From: Castellaniella sp034007085
GTDB lineage: Bacteria > Pseudomonadota > Gammaproteobacteria > Burkholderiales > Burkholderiaceae_B
Reading direction: 5' to 3'
Assembly: GCF_034007085.1 (NCBI RefSeq)
Contig: NZ_JAVERO010000025.1
Location: 1-23,463, forward strand
Length of the DNA: 23,463 nucleotides
Part shown: positions 22,621 to 23,463 of the stretch, in pieces
How positions within the stretch are numbered: position 1 is the first letter of the stretch
Layout of the letters: the number at the start of each line of letters is the position of its first letter
Position numbers and translations under genes: made by a program
The notes under the pieces: model-generated
Database searches by the model: none
What the model was told of the DNA's origin: nothing
Seen by the model: only the letters and a program-made list of their open reading frames with translations

Positions 22621-23463
<843 letters not shown>

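Overview
The window looks like chromosomal DNA of a GC-rich betaproteobacterium, most likely of the Alcaligenaceae (Bordetella/Achromobacter/Castellaniella type). The basis is the strong G/C third-position bias, the aat-bpt-pyrD gene order, the family assignments, and the leaderless-looking starts of the TAAAAT-CCCCCC-ATG kind. No integrase, transposase, CRISPR array or plasmid function is visible. It reads as a mosaic of metabolic and housekeeping operons.

Layout. Positions 1-3639 (minus strand) hold a nitrate-respiration block: narK-type nitrate/nitrite transporter, then a beta-carbonic anhydrase, then a NarX-type sensor kinase cut off by the left edge. A divergent promoter region with two perfect inverted repeats (3640-3805) separates it from a plus-strand FUSC/YccS-type membrane protein (3806-6013). 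Positions 5994-13342 (minus strand) hold a malonate-use operon in the order regulator (GntR/FCD), malonyl-CoA decarboxylase, crotonase-family protein, malonyl-CoA synthetase, and TRAP binding protein, small permease and large permease. The logic is uptake by TRAP, activation to malonyl-CoA by MatB and decarboxylation to acetyl-CoA by MatA. The role of the crotonase, which lacks one of the two usual hydratase glutamates, is not explained by this pathway.

Next come bdhA-yaaA (minus), crcB (plus) and a TerC-family metal exporter (minus). The TerC gene has a long leader carrying a recognisable yybP-ykoY manganese riboswitch, with a competing hairpin and a possible Shine-Dalgarno-sequestering stem. 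After it lie a small, poorly defined membrane-protein ORF, a membrane-anchored metallophosphoesterase (minus) and a NADPH-oxidase/ferric-reductase-like flavocytochrome (plus). A tRNA-Cys(GCA) with its own -10 box and intrinsic terminator follows, then a plus-strand run: an uncharacterised 204-aa protein, a zinc-ribbon Nudix hydrolase, aat, bpt and pyrD (cut by the right edge).

The parts most worth a second look are the Mn riboswitch/TerC unit, the unusual crotonase inside the malonate operon, the carbonic anhydrase inside the narK-narX block, the palindromes in the narK/yccS and malonate-operon control regions, and an intercistronic hairpin after the TRAP binding-protein gene. I saw no entirely new system; most of the content falls in known families.
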